Notes: generated by a model from the sequence alone, not told the origin. Positions 33,906-46,052 are shown, counted from the stretch's first letter. The stretch is 64,000 bases of DNA from Corallococcus sp. NCRR (GCF_026965535.1 NZ_CP114039.1:9469461-9533460), one strand, 5' to 3'. Program-made: numbers and translations.

Positions 33906-33977
33906 TCCTCTGTCGAATTCCCAATCCGTCCAAATCCTGGAACTTGCACGGTTGGCCGCCCGTACCTAAGGCGAGAG

Positions 33978-34006
33978 TCCGGAAGCCGGATCCGGATTCC
34001 GGAATC
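33978..34006. promoter_or_regulatory. Palindrome cluster, candidate enhancer site
   Basis: Three overlapping palindromes: TCCGGA (33978-33983), CCGGATCCGG (33986-33995) and GATTCCGGAATC (33995-34006). They lie about 100 bp upstream of the predicted sigma-54 start of the giant gene, where enhancer-binding proteins usually bind. The binding protein is unknown. Confidence 0.4.
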
Positions 34007-34094
34007 TGGAAAATGTCGGCGTCCCGGATGGACGCGTCAGCGTCTCCCTCTGACACGTCAATCCACGTCCCGGACACGGCCTCCAGAAACGCGA

Positions 34095-34117
34095 AAGGGC
34101 CCCCGAAGGGGCCCCTT
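34095..34117 (-). terminator. Terminator after ftsA
   Basis: GGGCCCC and GGGGCCC pair around a CGAA loop about 35-55 bp past the ftsA stop. On the minus strand the stem is followed by TTTCGCG, a short U-rich tail. It would end the main dcw transcript before the giant gene. Confidence 0.7.
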
Positions 34118-34149
34118 GGCTCAGCGCGTTACAGCTTCCGGAAGCCGGC

Positions 34150-35385
34150 CTAGAAGATCTCTTCCAGCCACTCGCGCATCCGGCCCTTCACCTTCTTGTA
34201 GACGTTGCCGTCCTCGCGGATGCGGAACATGCGGCGGTCCATGTGCTTGGCGCCGTAGACCACCAGGCCCACGCCCGTGGCGTACATGGGGCTCTTCACC
34301 ACGTCCACTAGGCCGCCAATGCCGCGCGGCATGCCCCGGCGCACCGGCAGGCCCAGCACCTCTTCCGCCAGCTCCGGCATGCCCGCGAGCAGCGTGGAGC
34401 CACCCGTGATGACGATGCCCGACGCGAGCAGGTCCTCGTAGCCGCACTTCTGGATCTCCCGGTGCACCAGCTGGAAGATCTCCTCCACGCGCGGCTCCAG
34501 GATCTCCGACAGAATCTGCCGGCCCAGGACGCGCGGCTGACGGCCGCCCACGCTGGGCACTTCAATCGTCTCGTCCTTGTTGATCATGGACGCGAGCGCG
34601 CAGCCGTACTTCTGCTTGATGCGCTCGGCCTCGTGCGCGGGGGTGCGCAGGCCGATGGCGATGTCGCTCGTCAGGTTGTTGCCGCCCAGGGCGATGACGG
34701 CCGTGTGGACGATGGAGCCGCCGGAGAAGATGGCGATGTCCGTGGTGCCGCCGCCGATGTCGACGAGGCACACGCCCAGCTCCTTCTCGTCCTCGCTCAG
34801 CACCGCTTCGGCGGAGGCCAGCGGCTGGAGCACGATGTCGGAGACGTTCAGGCCCGTGCGGTTGGCGCACTTGACGATGTTCTGCGCGCTGGAGACGGCG
34901 CCCGTGACGATGTGCACCTTGGCCTCCAGGCGCACGCCGGCCATGCCCAGGGGCTCCTTGATGCCGCCCTGGTCGTCGATGATGAACTCCTGCGGCAGGA
35001 CGTGGATGACCTCCCGGTCCAGCGGGATGGCCACCGCCTTCGCCGCGTCGATGACGCGCGCGATGTCCGCGTCGCGGACCTCCTTGTCCTTCACCGCGAC
35101 GATGCCCTGGGAGTTGAAGCCCTTGATGTGGCCGCCGGCGATCCCCGTGTAGACGTGGGAGATCTCCGCCCCGGCCATCAGCTCGGCTTCCTCCACGGCG
35201 CGCCGGATGGACGACACCGTGGCCTCGATGTTGACCACGACGCCCTTGCGCAATCCCTTCGACGGATGCGTGCCGATACCGATGATGTCGATACCGCTAT
35301 CGGTCAGCTCGCCGACGATGGCGCAGATCTTCGTCGTGCCGATGTCGAGGCCGACGATGATCTCCCCCGACTTCTGCTTCGCCAT
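34150..35385 (-). CDS. ftsA: Cell division protein FtsA
   Basis: A 411-residue actin-like ATPase that tethers FtsZ to the membrane and recruits late division proteins. The phosphate-1 loop is VGLDIGTTKI, the phosphate-2 loop VDIGGGTTDI, and the adenosine motif GIVITGGSTLL; the 1C domain lies between residues about 85 and 165. The C-terminal segment (KKVKGRMREWLEEIF) has the form of the membrane-targeting amphipathic helix. It follows ftsQ by 41 bp in the usual order, but ftsZ is not next: a terminator and an 8.5-kb gene intervene. Confidence 0.97.
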   Translation of the reverse strand: MAKQKSGEIIVGLDIGTTKICAIVGELTDSGIDIIGIGTHPSKGLRKGVVVNIEATVSSIRRAVEEAELMAGAEISHVYTGIAGGHIKGFNSQGIVAVKDKEVRDADIARVIDAAKAVAIPLDREVIHVLPQEFIIDDQGGIKEPLGMAGVRLEAKVHIVTGAVSSAQNIVKCANRTGLNVSDIVLQPLASAEAVLSEDEKELGVCLVDIGGGTTDIAIFSGGSIVHTAVIALGGNNLTSDIAIGLRTPAHEAERIKQKYGCALASMINKDETIEVPSVGGRQPRVLGRQILSEILEPRVEEIFQLVHREIQKCGYEDLLASGIVITGGSTLLAGMPELAEEVLGLPVRRGMPRGIGGLVDVVKSPMYATGVGLVVYGAKHMDRRMFRIREDGNVYKKVKGRMREWLEEIF

Positions 35386-35426
35386 GACTCCTCCCAGGCT
35401 CCCTCACTTTCGTGAAGGAAGCATCC

Positions 35427-36284
35427 TCACTGCGTCGAGTCCCCGCTCCGCACGGAGTCGGACCCACTCGAAAGCCTCACCGCCACCCAACCCGGTCGGG
35501 CACGGTTATCCAGGCGAATGATCGCGGCTGCAAGCCCCCTTGTGCTGAGCTCGCGTCGAACACGCGCCAGCCGCTGGAGCTTGACTTCCGTGTCGCCAGC
35601 ACCGAGGCGCACCTCCTGCCCCGTCGCCGTCACCAGCGCAAGCCCGGTGTTCTCCAGGCGCACCTCGGACAGCCGGTCGGATCGCCCCGGCGACAGCCGC
35701 GCATAAGCACGGGTTACATCCAGCGCCTCGCGGAACTTCGAACGCACCGCGTCCGGGTCCGCCACGTACGCATCGCGCTCCATGCCGGTGACGAGCGGCA
35801 AATCCAGCCCGTCCCCCGGGGTGACGCGCTTGAAGGGCTCGCCTTCCTCGTCCAGCACGTAGAGGTCGCCCAGCACCGCCAGCGCCGCGGGTGCGTGCTC
35901 CGTCACCTCCACGGACACCCCGCGCGGAAACCGCCGCGTCACCTCCACCGTGCGAATCCACGGGTGCTGCCCCATGGCCCGCGCCAGCGCGGCCGTGTCC
36001 AGCGTCCACAGGTTCTGGCCCGCCGTGAGGCCGGACAGCTTCAAGAGCTCCGGGCGCGACGCGCGCTCCAGGCCGGTGAAGTTCACCGACTCCAGCGCGA
36101 AGCGAGGCGACACCACCGCCCACGCACGCAGCTCCATGGAGCCCCAGATGAGCCCCGCCGTCGCCACCGCCAGCCCCAGCGCCTTCGCCACCGACGGCCC
36201 GTGCGAACGGACCGCGCCCTTCACCGCGTCATTGCGCGGTGCGGCGTCCAGGCGGCGGCGGTTCTTGGATTTTCCGAAGGCCAT
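35427..36284 (-). CDS. ftsQ: Cell division protein FtsQ
   Basis: A 285-residue bitopic membrane protein: a basic cytoplasmic N-terminus, one transmembrane helix (about residues 35-55) and a periplasmic part with the POTRA domain (from SVNFTGLERASRPELL) and the FtsQ beta domain (VSVEVTEHAPAALAVLGDLYVLDEEG). It links early and late division proteins through FtsB/FtsL. The ATG at 36284 gives a normal N-terminus, although I see no good Shine-Dalgarno sequence; a GTG at 36323 is an alternative. It is separated from ddl by a 134-bp spacer with two hairpins. Confidence 0.93.
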   Translation of the reverse strand: MAFGKSKNRRRLDAAPRNDAVKGAVRSHGPSVAKALGLAVATAGLIWGSMELRAWAVVSPRFALESVNFTGLERASRPELLKLSGLTAGQNLWTLDTAALARAMGQHPWIRTVEVTRRFPRGVSVEVTEHAPAALAVLGDLYVLDEEGEPFKRVTPGDGLDLPLVTGMERDAYVADPDAVRSKFREALDVTRAYARLSPGRSDRLSEVRLENTGLALVTATGQEVRLGAGDTEVKLQRLARVRRELSTRGLAAAIIRLDNRARPGWVAVRLSSGSDSVRSGDSTQ

Positions 36285-36334
36285 GACTAGGGAGGCGCAT
36301 GCTGCGTGCGGACGTCGAACCACGCCAGTTTTTG

Positions 36335-36356
36335 GCTACAGGCACGTCGCTGTAGC
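36335..36356. other. Hairpin in ddl-ftsQ spacer
   Basis: GCTACAG (36335-36341) pairs perfectly with CTGTAGC (36350-36356). The same arm sequence recurs at 58020-58045. Confidence 0.4.
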
Positions 36357-36372
36357 GGCACGGGGGAACACG

Positions 36373-36392
36373 CCGGCCTCACAAGAGGCCGG
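36373..36392 (-). terminator. Strong hairpin between ddl and ftsQ, possible attenuator
   Basis: CCGGCCTC (36373-36380) and GAGGCCGG (36385-36392) form a perfect 8-bp stem with a four-base loop, 26 bp past the ddl stop. No U run follows, so it may protect the upstream mRNA end or reduce read-through rather than terminate fully. Confidence 0.45.
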
Positions 36393-36418
36393 AACTCCAG
36401 GAAAGAACGCGCAGCGGC

Positions 36419-37371
<953 letters not shown>

Positions 37372-37375
<4 letters not shown>

Positions 37376-38304
37376 GGCAGGAAGACTCCGACGAATTTGA
37401 CTTCGCGGTGCATGACGACGCCGGAGGCTTCCTTCACCCGCTCTTGCATCAGGGTGATGAGGCCCCGCACGTCGCGAGCGGCCGCGCCGCCCAGGTTGAC
37501 GATCCAGTTCGCGTGCAGGGTGGACACCTGCGCGCGCCCCAGGGTGTGCCCCTTCAGGCCCACGAGTTCAATGAGCCGCCCGGCGTGGTCGCCCGGCGGG
37601 TTGGTGAACACGCTGCCGAAGTTGGGCTGACTCAAGGGCTGCGTGCGCTTGCGGTAGCCCAGGTCCGCGTCCATGGCCGCCTTGCTGGCCACGACATCGC
37701 CCTTGGGAAGATGGAAGCGCACGCGGGTGACGATACCTCCGGCGGGCAGCGTGGCGTGACGGTAGGTGTGAGGCACCTGCGCTTTCGTCAGCCACCCCAC
37801 TCCGTCCGCGGTGGCGACCTCAATCGCCTCCACCACGCGGAAGCATTCGCCGTTCTTGGTGCCGGCGTTCATGGTGACCGCGCCGCCCAGGGTGCCGGGG
37901 ATGCCCGCGAGGAACTCCGCGCCCACCAGGCCCTGCGCGCGCATCACGTTGACCAGCCGCGCAATGGCCGCGCCCGTGCCCAGCGTCACCCGGCCGTCGT
38001 CCGGGCCCACGTCCAGGCCTTCCGGGAACAAATCCGGGGGCAGCTTCACGGTGAGCCCCGGCACGCCGCCGTCGCCCACCAGCGTGTTGGCCCCGCCGCC
38101 CAGCACCGTCACGGGGATGCCCTCGTCGCGGGCCAGGCGCAGCAAGTCCACCAGCGCGTCCGGTGAGCGCGGGCGCACCAGCGCCTCCGCCGGTCCGCCC
38201 ACGCGCACGCTGATGAGCGGCGCCAGGGGCTCGCCCGGCTTGACGTCCAGGCCCGGCAGCCGCGCCACGCGCGCCGCCAGCGGTGTCACCTCGCCCGGCT
38301 GCAT
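37372..38304 (-). CDS. murB: UDP-N-acetylenolpyruvoylglucosamine reductase
   Basis: A 310-residue FAD enzyme that reduces enolpyruvyl-UDP-GlcNAc with NADPH to UDP-MurNAc. The FAD-binding segments are ISVRVGGPAEALV, VLGGGANTLVGDGG and GIPGTLGGAVTMNAG; the substrate and proton-donor region is NFGSVFTNPPGDHAGRLIE with the catalytic Ser. It starts three bases after the murC stop and overlaps ddl by four bases. In this cluster murB follows murC, an order seen in several Gram-negative dcw clusters. Confidence 0.96.
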
Positions 38305-38307
38305 CCC

Positions 38308-39728
<1,421 letters not shown>

Positions 39729-39732
<4 letters not shown>

Positions 39733-40880
39733 GCCTTGCTCCCGGGTGCCTTCTTCACGTCCTTCGGTCCGCGGTCGCGCCCGCCCGGGCCCCAGGCCTG
39801 GGTCGTGAGGTCCACGCACACGTCCGCCAGCTCCTTCGCGGCGGCGGGGCGGCCGAGGATGCCCGCCTTCTTCGCCATCTGCTTCAGCTTCGCCGGGTCC
39901 GTCATCAGGCCGCGCAGCTCTTGCGCCAGCTTCTGCCCGGTGAGCTCCGACTCGCGGAACATCAGGGCCGCGCCCGCGTCCACCAGCGCGCGGGCGTTGA
40001 CCTCCTGGTGGTTGTCCGTGGCGTGCGGGAAGGGCACCAGGATGCTGGCCTTCTTGCACACCGTCAGCTCCGCCAGCGACGTGGCGCCCGCGCGGCAGAT
40101 GACCAGGTCCGCCTTCGCGTAGGCGGAGGACATGTCGTCGATGAACTCCACCACCTGCGCCACGTCCGCGAAGCCCTTGTCCGCGTAGCCCTTCTTCACG
40201 GTCTCCAGGTCCAGCTTCCCCGTCTGGTGGACGATGGAAATCTGTTCCTTCAGGTCGCCCAGCGAGTCCAGCGCCTCCAGCACGCGGTTGTTGAGGCCTC
40301 GCGCGCCCAGGCTGCCGCCGAAGATGAGGACGGTGAACTTCTCGTGCGCGGAGCTGCTGCGCAGGTAGTTGTCCATCAGCTTCTTGCGGATGGGGTTGCC
40401 AATCATCTGCACCTTGGCCTCGGGGAAGAACGCGCGCGCTTCCTCGAAGGCGGTGAAGACGACCTTCACGATGCGGCCCAGCACCTTGTTGGTGAGCCCG
40501 GGCAGCGCGTTCTGCTCCTGGATGGCGGTGGGGATGCCCATCATCCACGCGGCCAGCACCACCGGCCCGCTCGCATAGCCGCCCACGCCCACCACCACGT
40601 CCGGCTTCTGGCGCGACAGGATGCGGAACGACGCGAGGAACGCCAGGGGCAGAGCGAGGAGCCCCTTGATGAGGCCCAAGAGCCCCTTGCCCTTGAGCCC
40701 CTGCACCTTCACGAACTCCAGCGGGTAGCCCTCCTTGGGCACGACGCGCGCCTCCAGGCCCTTCTCCGTGCCCACGAACACCACTTCGTTGGCGGGGTGG
40801 CGGGTGACGACCTCCTCCGCCAGCGCGATGCCCGGGAACAGATGGCCGCCGGTGCCGCCGCCCGCGATGAGCACCTTCAC
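39729..40880 (-). CDS. murG: UDP-GlcNAc transferase to lipid I (MurG)
   Basis: A 383-residue membrane-associated GT-B enzyme that converts lipid I to lipid II. The N-terminal Gly loop is [31 protein letters not shown] and a second Gly loop [15 protein letters not shown] precede the UDP-GlcNAc-binding region [13 protein letters not shown] with the catalytic-face Glu. The C-terminus has extra charged residues. The GTG start at 40880 shares a GTGA with the ftsW stop, and its stop shares an ATGA with murC. Confidence 0.96.
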
Positions 40881-42040
40881 GCCGTCACCTCCCGCAGGTC
40901 CGTCGTGCCCGTGCGCACCGGCCGCGTCGCGCCCTGCGTGTTCGCGCTGAGCGACAGGAGCACGCCCGCCGAGCCCATCAGCACCACCAGCGACGTGCCG
41001 CCGTAGGACACGAAAGGCAGCGTCAGGCCCTTCGTGGGCAACAGGCCCATGGCCACGCACATGTTCACCGTGGCCTGGAACGCGATGATGGAGCTGATGC
41101 CCAGGCCCAGGTACGTGCCGAAGGTCTCCCCCGCCGCCAGGGCCGCGCGGATGCCGCGCCACAGGACGATGGCGTACAGCACCACCAGGAGCCCCACGCC
41201 GATGAGCCCCAGCTCCTCGCCGAGGATGGAGAAGATGAAGTCCGTGTGCGCCTCCGGCAGGAAGAACAGCTTCTGCCGGCCGTCCCCCAGCCCCAGGCCG
41301 GTGATGCCGCCCGAGCCGATGGACATCAGCGACTCCGCCACCTGGTAGCCCACGTCGTGCCGGTGGGCCCACGGGTCCAGGAACGCGAGGATGCGCTTCA
41401 TGCGGTAGGGGCTGGTCGCGATGGCGACGAAGGCCAGCGGCAGCGCGAGCAGCACGGAGCCCACCAGGTACGACAGCTTCGTGCCCGCCGCGAACAGCAG
41501 CACGAAGAGCATGAACACCAGCAGCACGCTGCTGCCGAAGTCCGGCTGGAGCATGCACAGCAGCACCAGGATGCCGCACAGGGCCAGGTGCGGCAGGAAG
41601 CCGATGGAGAACGTGGCCACCTTCTCCCGCTTCTTCGCCAGCGAATAGGACAGGTAGACGAGCCACGCGAACTTGGCGATCTCCGCCGGCTGGAGGCTGA
41701 AGCCCGGCAGGCGGATCCACCGCCGCGCGCCACCCGCCGTGGTGCCGATGCCGGGGATGGCCACGGCGATGAGCAGCACGATGGCGACGAGCAGCAGCGG
41801 GTACGCCAGCCGCGCCAGCTTGCGCCACCCCAGCTTCATGGCCACCGCCATGGCGACGAGCCCCAGGCCCGCGGCGGACAGCTGGCGCTTGAGGAAGTAG
41901 AGGCTGTCGCCCAGCTTGTCCTGCGCGAGCACGGCGCTGGCCGAGTACGTCATCACCAGGCCCAGCGCCACGAGCGCCAGCACCGCGCAGAGAAGAATCG
42001 GATCGAACCGCACGGGGGCGGCCGGAGGAGAGGTCTTCAT
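40877..42040 (-). CDS. ftsW: Peptidoglycan polymerase FtsW (SEDS family)
   Basis: A 387-residue protein with about ten transmembrane helices. SEDS markers are [12 protein letters not shown] early, [21 protein letters not shown], the [25 protein letters not shown] loop, and [18 protein letters not shown] near the end. SEDS proteins polymerise lipid II together with a cognate class B PBP; here that is probably FtsI encoded upstream. The ATG at 42040 is five bases after the murD stop and its own stop overlaps murG. Confidence 0.95.
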   Translation of the reverse strand: MKTSPPAAPVRFDPILLCAVLALVALGLVMTYSASAVLAQDKLGDSLYFLKRQLSAAGLGLVAMAVAMKLGWRKLARLAYPLLLVAIVLLIAVAIPGIGTTAGGARRWIRLPGFSLQPAEIAKFAWLVYLSYSLAKKREKVATFSIGFLPHLALCGILVLLCMLQPDFGSSVLLVFMLFVLLFAAGTKLSYLVGSVLLALPLAFVAIATSPYRMKRILAFLDPWAHRHDVGYQVAESLMSIGSGGITGLGLGDGRQKLFFLPEAHTDFIFSILGEELGLIGVGLLVVLYAIVLWRGIRAALAAGETFGTYLGLGISSIIAFQATVNMCVAMGLLPTKGLTLPFVSYGGTSLVVLMGSAGVLLSLSANTQGATRPVRTGTTDLREVTA

Positions 42041-42045
42041 CACGG

Positions 42046-43416
42046 TCAGAGCGCCCCGACGAGGCGCTTGAACGTGTCGCCCCGGTCCTCGAAGTTCTTG
42101 AACTGGTCGTACGACGCGCACGCCGGGGACAAGAGGACCGTGTCCCCCGCCCTCGCCACCTCGCGCGCCTTCGCCACCGCCTGGGCCAGGGTTGCGCACG
42201 CGTGCACCGGCGCGTCGTTCGCGTACGCCCGCGCCAGCGCGTCCGCGTCCTGGCCAATGGTGAGCACGCCCTTCACCTTGCCCTGCCCCGCCTCCACCAT
42301 GGGCGCGTACGGCGCGCCCTTGCCCTTGCCGCCCGCGATGAGCCAGACGTCACCGGCGAACGCCTTGAGCGCCACCAGCACGGAGTCCACGTTGGTGGCC
42401 TTGGAGTCGTTCACCCACTCCACGCCGTCCAGCACGCGCACGCTCTCCAGCCGGTGCGCCAGGCCCGGGTAGCTGTCCAGTCCCGCCTGCACCGCGTCCT
42501 TCGCCACGCCGCCCAGCCGCGCCAGCAGCGCCGCCGCCATTGCGTTCTGCGCGTTGTGCGCGCCCCGGAGCGAGCGGTTGGTGAGCGTGTAGGACTCGCC
42601 CGCGAACTCCAGCTCGAAGCCGCCGGGCCGGGCAATGGCCAGCCCCGCCAGCTTCGGCGCGTCCACCACCGGGCGGCCCGTCATGGAGAAGCCGTAGACG
42701 GGCGCGCGCGCGGAAGCGGCCAGCCCCATCACCGCCGCGTCGTCCGCGTTCACCACGGCGAAGTCGCTGCCGGCGTCCTGGTTCATGAAGATGCGCGCCT
42801 TGGCCGCGCCGTACTCGGCGTGGTTGGCGTAGCGGTCCAGGTGGTCCGGCGTGAGGTTGAGGATGGCCGCGCCCGTGGGCTTGAGCTGGTGGATGCCCTC
42901 CAGCTGGAAGCTGGACAGCTCCACCACCAGCGCGTCCCACTCCCCGGGGGACATGGCGGCCTCGGCCAGCGGGCGCCCCAGGTTGCCGCCCACGAAGGTG
43001 CGCAAGCCCGCCTTCGCGTACAGCTCGCCGGTGAGCGCCGTGGTGGTGCTCTTGCCGTTGGTGCCGGTGATGCCCAGGAAGCGCGTGCCCGTGAGGAGGC
43101 GGCCCGCGAGTTCAATCTCGCCCCAGACGGGGACGCCCGACGTGCGCGCGGCCTCCAGCTCCGGCAGGGACAGCGGAACGCCCGGGCTCACCACCACCAG
43201 GTCCTGGCGGGTGAGCAGCCCCGGGGGCGTGGCGCCGGTGACGAGCGTCACGCCCTTCGCGTGCAGCTCCTTCGCGACGTCGCCGAGCGCGTCCTCGGAG
43301 CGCGCGTCCAGCGCCGTCACCTTCGCGCCGTGCTGGACCAGCAGCCGCAGCGCCGCGACGCCGCTCTTGGCCAGCCCGAACACCGCGACATTCCGACCGG
43401 ACAGCGAGGGATTCAT
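42046..43416 (-). CDS. murD: UDP-N-acetylmuramoylalanine--D-glutamate ligase
   Basis: A 456-residue Mur ligase that adds D-glutamate. The N-terminal Rossmann segment is VAVFGLAKSGVAAL, the ATP loop GITGTNGKSTTTAL, and VVELSSFQLEGIHQL contains the family-typical SSFQL; the C-terminal VEWVNDSKATNVDSVLVAL marks MurD. The ATG at 43416 lies 32 bp after mraY. The length is normal. Confidence 0.97.
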   Translation of the reverse strand: MNPSLSGRNVAVFGLAKSGVAALRLLVQHGAKVTALDARSEDALGDVAKELHAKGVTLVTGATPPGLLTRQDLVVVSPGVPLSLPELEAARTSGVPVWGEIELAGRLLTGTRFLGITGTNGKSTTTALTGELYAKAGLRTFVGGNLGRPLAEAAMSPGEWDALVVELSSFQLEGIHQLKPTGAAILNLTPDHLDRYANHAEYGAAKARIFMNQDAGSDFAVVNADDAAVMGLAASARAPVYGFSMTGRPVVDAPKLAGLAIARPGGFELEFAGESYTLTNRSLRGAHNAQNAMAAALLARLGGVAKDAVQAGLDSYPGLAHRLESVRVLDGVEWVNDSKATNVDSVLVALKAFAGDVWLIAGGKGKGAPYAPMVEAGQGKVKGVLTIGQDADALARAYANDAPVHACATLAQAVAKAREVARAGDTVLLSPACASYDQFKNFEDRGDTFKRLVGAL

Positions 43417-43448
43417 GGGGCGGGCCGACCTCTTGTGGGGCAAAGCGA

Positions 43449-44627
43449 CTAGCGCAGTTTCAGGGACAGCAGGGCCACGCCACCACAGAGGATGGCGACA
43501 ATCCAGAAACGCACGATGATCTTCGGCTCGGCCAGTCCCTTGAGCTCGAAGTGGTGGTGCACGGGCGCCATCTTGAAGACGCGCTTGCCCGTCATCTTGA
43601 AGGACGCCACCTGGATCATCACGGAGAGCGCCTCCGCGAAGAAGATGCCGTGGATGATGGCGGACACCACTTCGTTCTTGGAGAACACGGCCAGCCCGCC
43701 CAGCGCGCCGCCCAGGGCCAGCGAGCCGATGTCGCCCATGAACACGGACGCCGGGTAGGTGTTGAACCAGAGGAAGGAGATGCCCGCGCCCACGATGCTC
43801 GCGCAGAAGACGGCCAGCTCCGCGCCGCCCGGCACCTGGAGGATGCCCAGGTAGCGGTACAGCGGCGTGGCCGTGAGGCGCGTGACGCCGTTCACCGTCT
43901 CCGTGTCCGCGATGTGCAGCGTGGTGCCCGCCACGTAGCAGAGCACGCAGAAGGTCACCGCCGACACGATGGTGGGGACGATGGCCAGGCCGTCCAGGCC
44001 GTCCGTGAGGTTCACCGCGTTGGACGTGCCCACGATGACGATCCACGCGAAGACGACGTAGAACCAGCCCAGGTCCGGGTTGAACCAATGGGACGGCACG
44101 AACGGCAGCGTCAGCCGCGTGTCGATGAGCAGCTGCGGCCCGAACGAGCCGTCCGGCTTCGTCCACGTGCACATCAGGCCGAAGATGGCGACGAGGAAGA
44201 AGAGCGTCTGCAGCGCCATCTTCTTGCGCCCGGCCAGGCCCTTGGAGTTGCGCTTGGACAGCTTGAGCCAGTCGTCCAGGAAGCCGATGAAGCCGTAGCC
44301 GAAGGTGAGGAGGATCATCACCCAGACGCCGCGGGACTTCAGGTCCGCGAACAACAGCGTGCCCGCCGCGATGCAGATGAGGATGAGCGCGCCACCCATG
44401 GTGGGCGTGCCCTTCTTCTTCTGGTGGCTGTCCGGGGTGTCCTCGCGCACGTTGCTCTGCCCGTGCTGCTTCAGGCGCAGCCGCGCGATGAGGCGCGGGC
44501 CGATGAGCATCCCCAGGAGCAGGGCGAAGACGCCCGCGGCGATGATGCGGAAGGTCGGGTAGCGCAGGAAGTTGAGGACGCGCCCGGCCTCGGTGTTCTG
44601 GATGAGCTCGTACAGAAGGTACAGCAC
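43449..44627 (-). CDS. mraY: Phospho-N-acetylmuramoyl-pentapeptide transferase
   Basis: A 392-residue protein with about ten membrane spans. It transfers phospho-MurNAc-pentapeptide to undecaprenyl phosphate, giving lipid I. Conserved motifs are KKGTPTMGG, the Asp pair in GFLDDWLKLSKRN, NLTDGLDGLA, FMGDIGSLALGG and APVHHHFELKG. It starts with GTG in a one-base overlap with the murF stop (TAGTG). The length is slightly above the usual 360, mainly in the periplasmic loops. Confidence 0.96.
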   Translation of the reverse strand: MLYLLYELIQNTEAGRVLNFLRYPTFRIIAAGVFALLLGMLIGPRLIARLRLKQHGQSNVREDTPDSHQKKKGTPTMGGALILICIAAGTLLFADLKSRGVWVMILLTFGYGFIGFLDDWLKLSKRNSKGLAGRKKMALQTLFFLVAIFGLMCTWTKPDGSFGPQLLIDTRLTLPFVPSHWFNPDLGWFYVVFAWIVIVGTSNAVNLTDGLDGLAIVPTIVSAVTFCVLCYVAGTTLHIADTETVNGVTRLTATPLYRYLGILQVPGGAELAVFCASIVGAGISFLWFNTYPASVFMGDIGSLALGGALGGLAVFSKNEVVSAIIHGIFFAEALSVMIQVASFKMTGKRVFKMAPVHHHFELKGLAEPKIIVRFWIVAILCGGVALLSLKLR

Positions 44628-46027
44628 TAGTGACTCCCTCCGGGGGGGGACGCGCCCGTCAGGGCCGCCACCACGCGCTCCAGTCGCATGCCGCGACTGG
44701 CCTTCACCAGCACCACGTCACCGGGCTGAAGCCGGGGCGTCAACCACGCCACCAATGGCTCCACTTCGGTGAAGTGGGCGGCGGAATCTCCCATGTCCGC
44801 GCTGCCCAGGCCGCCCGACGAGCGGGGGCCGAAGAACGCGACCAGCTTCGCGTGCCGCGCGACGAGCTCGCCCAGCCGGGCATGCTCCTCCGCCTCGCCC
44901 GCGCCCAATTCCAGCATGTCGCCCAGCACCGCCACCGCCCGGCCACCTTCGGGCACCAGCGTGCCCAGCGTGATGAGCGCGGCCTCCATGGAGGCCGGGT
45001 TGGCGTTGTAGCAGTCGTCCACCACCGTGATGCCGTGCTTGCCATCCACGATGTTGAGCCGGCGCGCGTACGGCCGCGCGGACTCCAGGCCCTTCACGCA
45101 CTCCTCGGGGGAGTAGCCCAGGGCCAGCGCCGTCGCGAACGCCGCCGTCGCGTTCTGCGCGTTGTGCGGCCCCACGAAGTGCAGGCGCACCGGCCAGTCC
45201 TTGCCCTGGTAGCGCACGGTGGCCACCATGCCGTCGCGGCCCAGCGTGTGGACCGAGGTGAGGCGCACGTCCGCCCCTTCCGCCCGGCCGAACGTCAGGT
45301 GCTTCGCGCCGCTGCGCGCGGCCTGGCGCACGATGAGCGCGTCATCCAGGTTCACGACCGCGGTGGCCTGGGGCAGCAGCTCGCGGAACATCTCGCCTTC
45401 CGCCTCCGCCACGCCCTCCAGGCTGCCCAGCCCCTCCAGGTGCTCCGGCTGGACGACGGTGATGACCCCGGCGTCCGGCTGCACCTTGCGGGTGAGCCTT
45501 TCAATTTCGCCCGGCTGGTTCATCCCCACTTCGATGACGGCCGCCACGTGGGACGGCTCCAGCCGGAAGAGCGTGAGCGGGACGCCCACCTCGTTGTTGA
45601 AGTTGCCCTCCGTCTTCAGCGCGGGGCCGCGCGTGGCCAGGATGGCGCCCACCATCTCCTTGGTGGTCGTCTTCCCGTTGGAGCCCCCCACCGCCGCCAC
45701 CGGGATGTGGAAGCGGCGGCGGTGCAGCGCGCCCAGGCCGCCCAACGCGGCCAGGGTGTCCTCCACTTCGTACAAGGCGAAGCCCGGGGGCAGGGCTGGC
45801 AGCGCCCTCCCCCGCTTCACCACCGCCCCGGCCGCTCCCTGGCGCTGGGCCCCGTCCACGAAGTCGTGGGCGTCGAAGCGCTCACCCTGCAGCGCCACGA
45901 AGAGGCACCCGGGGGTGAGCGACCGCGTGTCGGTGCAGACCGCGGGGAAGCCCGCTTCCACGGGCTCCCCGCGCCGGGTCGCACCCGTCGCCTGCACCAC
46001 CTCGTCATCGGAGAATCGAACGGCCAT
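44627..46027 (-). CDS. murF: UDP-MurNAc-tripeptide--D-alanyl-D-alanine ligase
   Basis: A 466-residue Mur ligase adding D-Ala-D-Ala to the muramyl tripeptide. Markers: VCTDTRSLTPGCLFVAL in the UDP-binding domain, the ATP loop VGGSNGKTTTKEMV, EVGMNQPGEI in the central domain, and VVDDCYNANPASMEAAL in the C-terminal region. The ATG at 46027 follows murE by 25 bp; the stop overlaps the start of mraY. Confidence 0.96.
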   Translation of the reverse strand: MAVRFSDDEVVQATGATRRGEPVEAGFPAVCTDTRSLTPGCLFVALQGERFDAHDFVDGAQRQGAAGAVVKRGRALPALPPGFALYEVEDTLAALGGLGALHRRRFHIPVAAVGGSNGKTTTKEMVGAILATRGPALKTEGNFNNEVGVPLTLFRLEPSHVAAVIEVGMNQPGEIERLTRKVQPDAGVITVVQPEHLEGLGSLEGVAEAEGEMFRELLPQATAVVNLDDALIVRQAARSGAKHLTFGRAEGADVRLTSVHTLGRDGMVATVRYQGKDWPVRLHFVGPHNAQNATAAFATALALGYSPEECVKGLESARPYARRLNIVDGKHGITVVDDCYNANPASMEAALITLGTLVPEGGRAVAVLGDMLELGAGEAEEHARLGELVARHAKLVAFFGPRSSGGLGSADMGDSAAHFTEVEPLVAWLTPRLQPGDVVLVKASRGMRLERVVAALTGASPPGGSH

Positions 46028-46052
46028 GGAGGGGGGGTGGCCTTGAGAAGGT

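Larger units (their letters stand above)
33830..34149. other. Intergenic region between ftsA and the giant gene
   Basis: 320 bp without a gene. It contains, on the minus strand, the ftsA terminator, a cluster of TCCGGA palindromes, and a sigma-54-type promoter, in the order expected for a self-contained control region. A perfect GGAGCC/GGCTCC hairpin (33871-33885) falls at the start of the predicted leader, and a 12-bp palindrome GCTTCCGGAAGC lies at 34133-34144 just after the ftsA stop. Confidence 0.6.

Noticed and set aside
33950-33962. TGGAACTTGCA on the plus strand as a sigma-54 promoter
   Set aside because: The GG-GC spacing is too short, and it points toward ftsA's 3' end.
39733-40548. 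Longer murC reading through murG
   Set aside because: The segment has no Mur-ligase features and lies wholly inside murG; the ATGA junction at 39729-39732 marks the true start.
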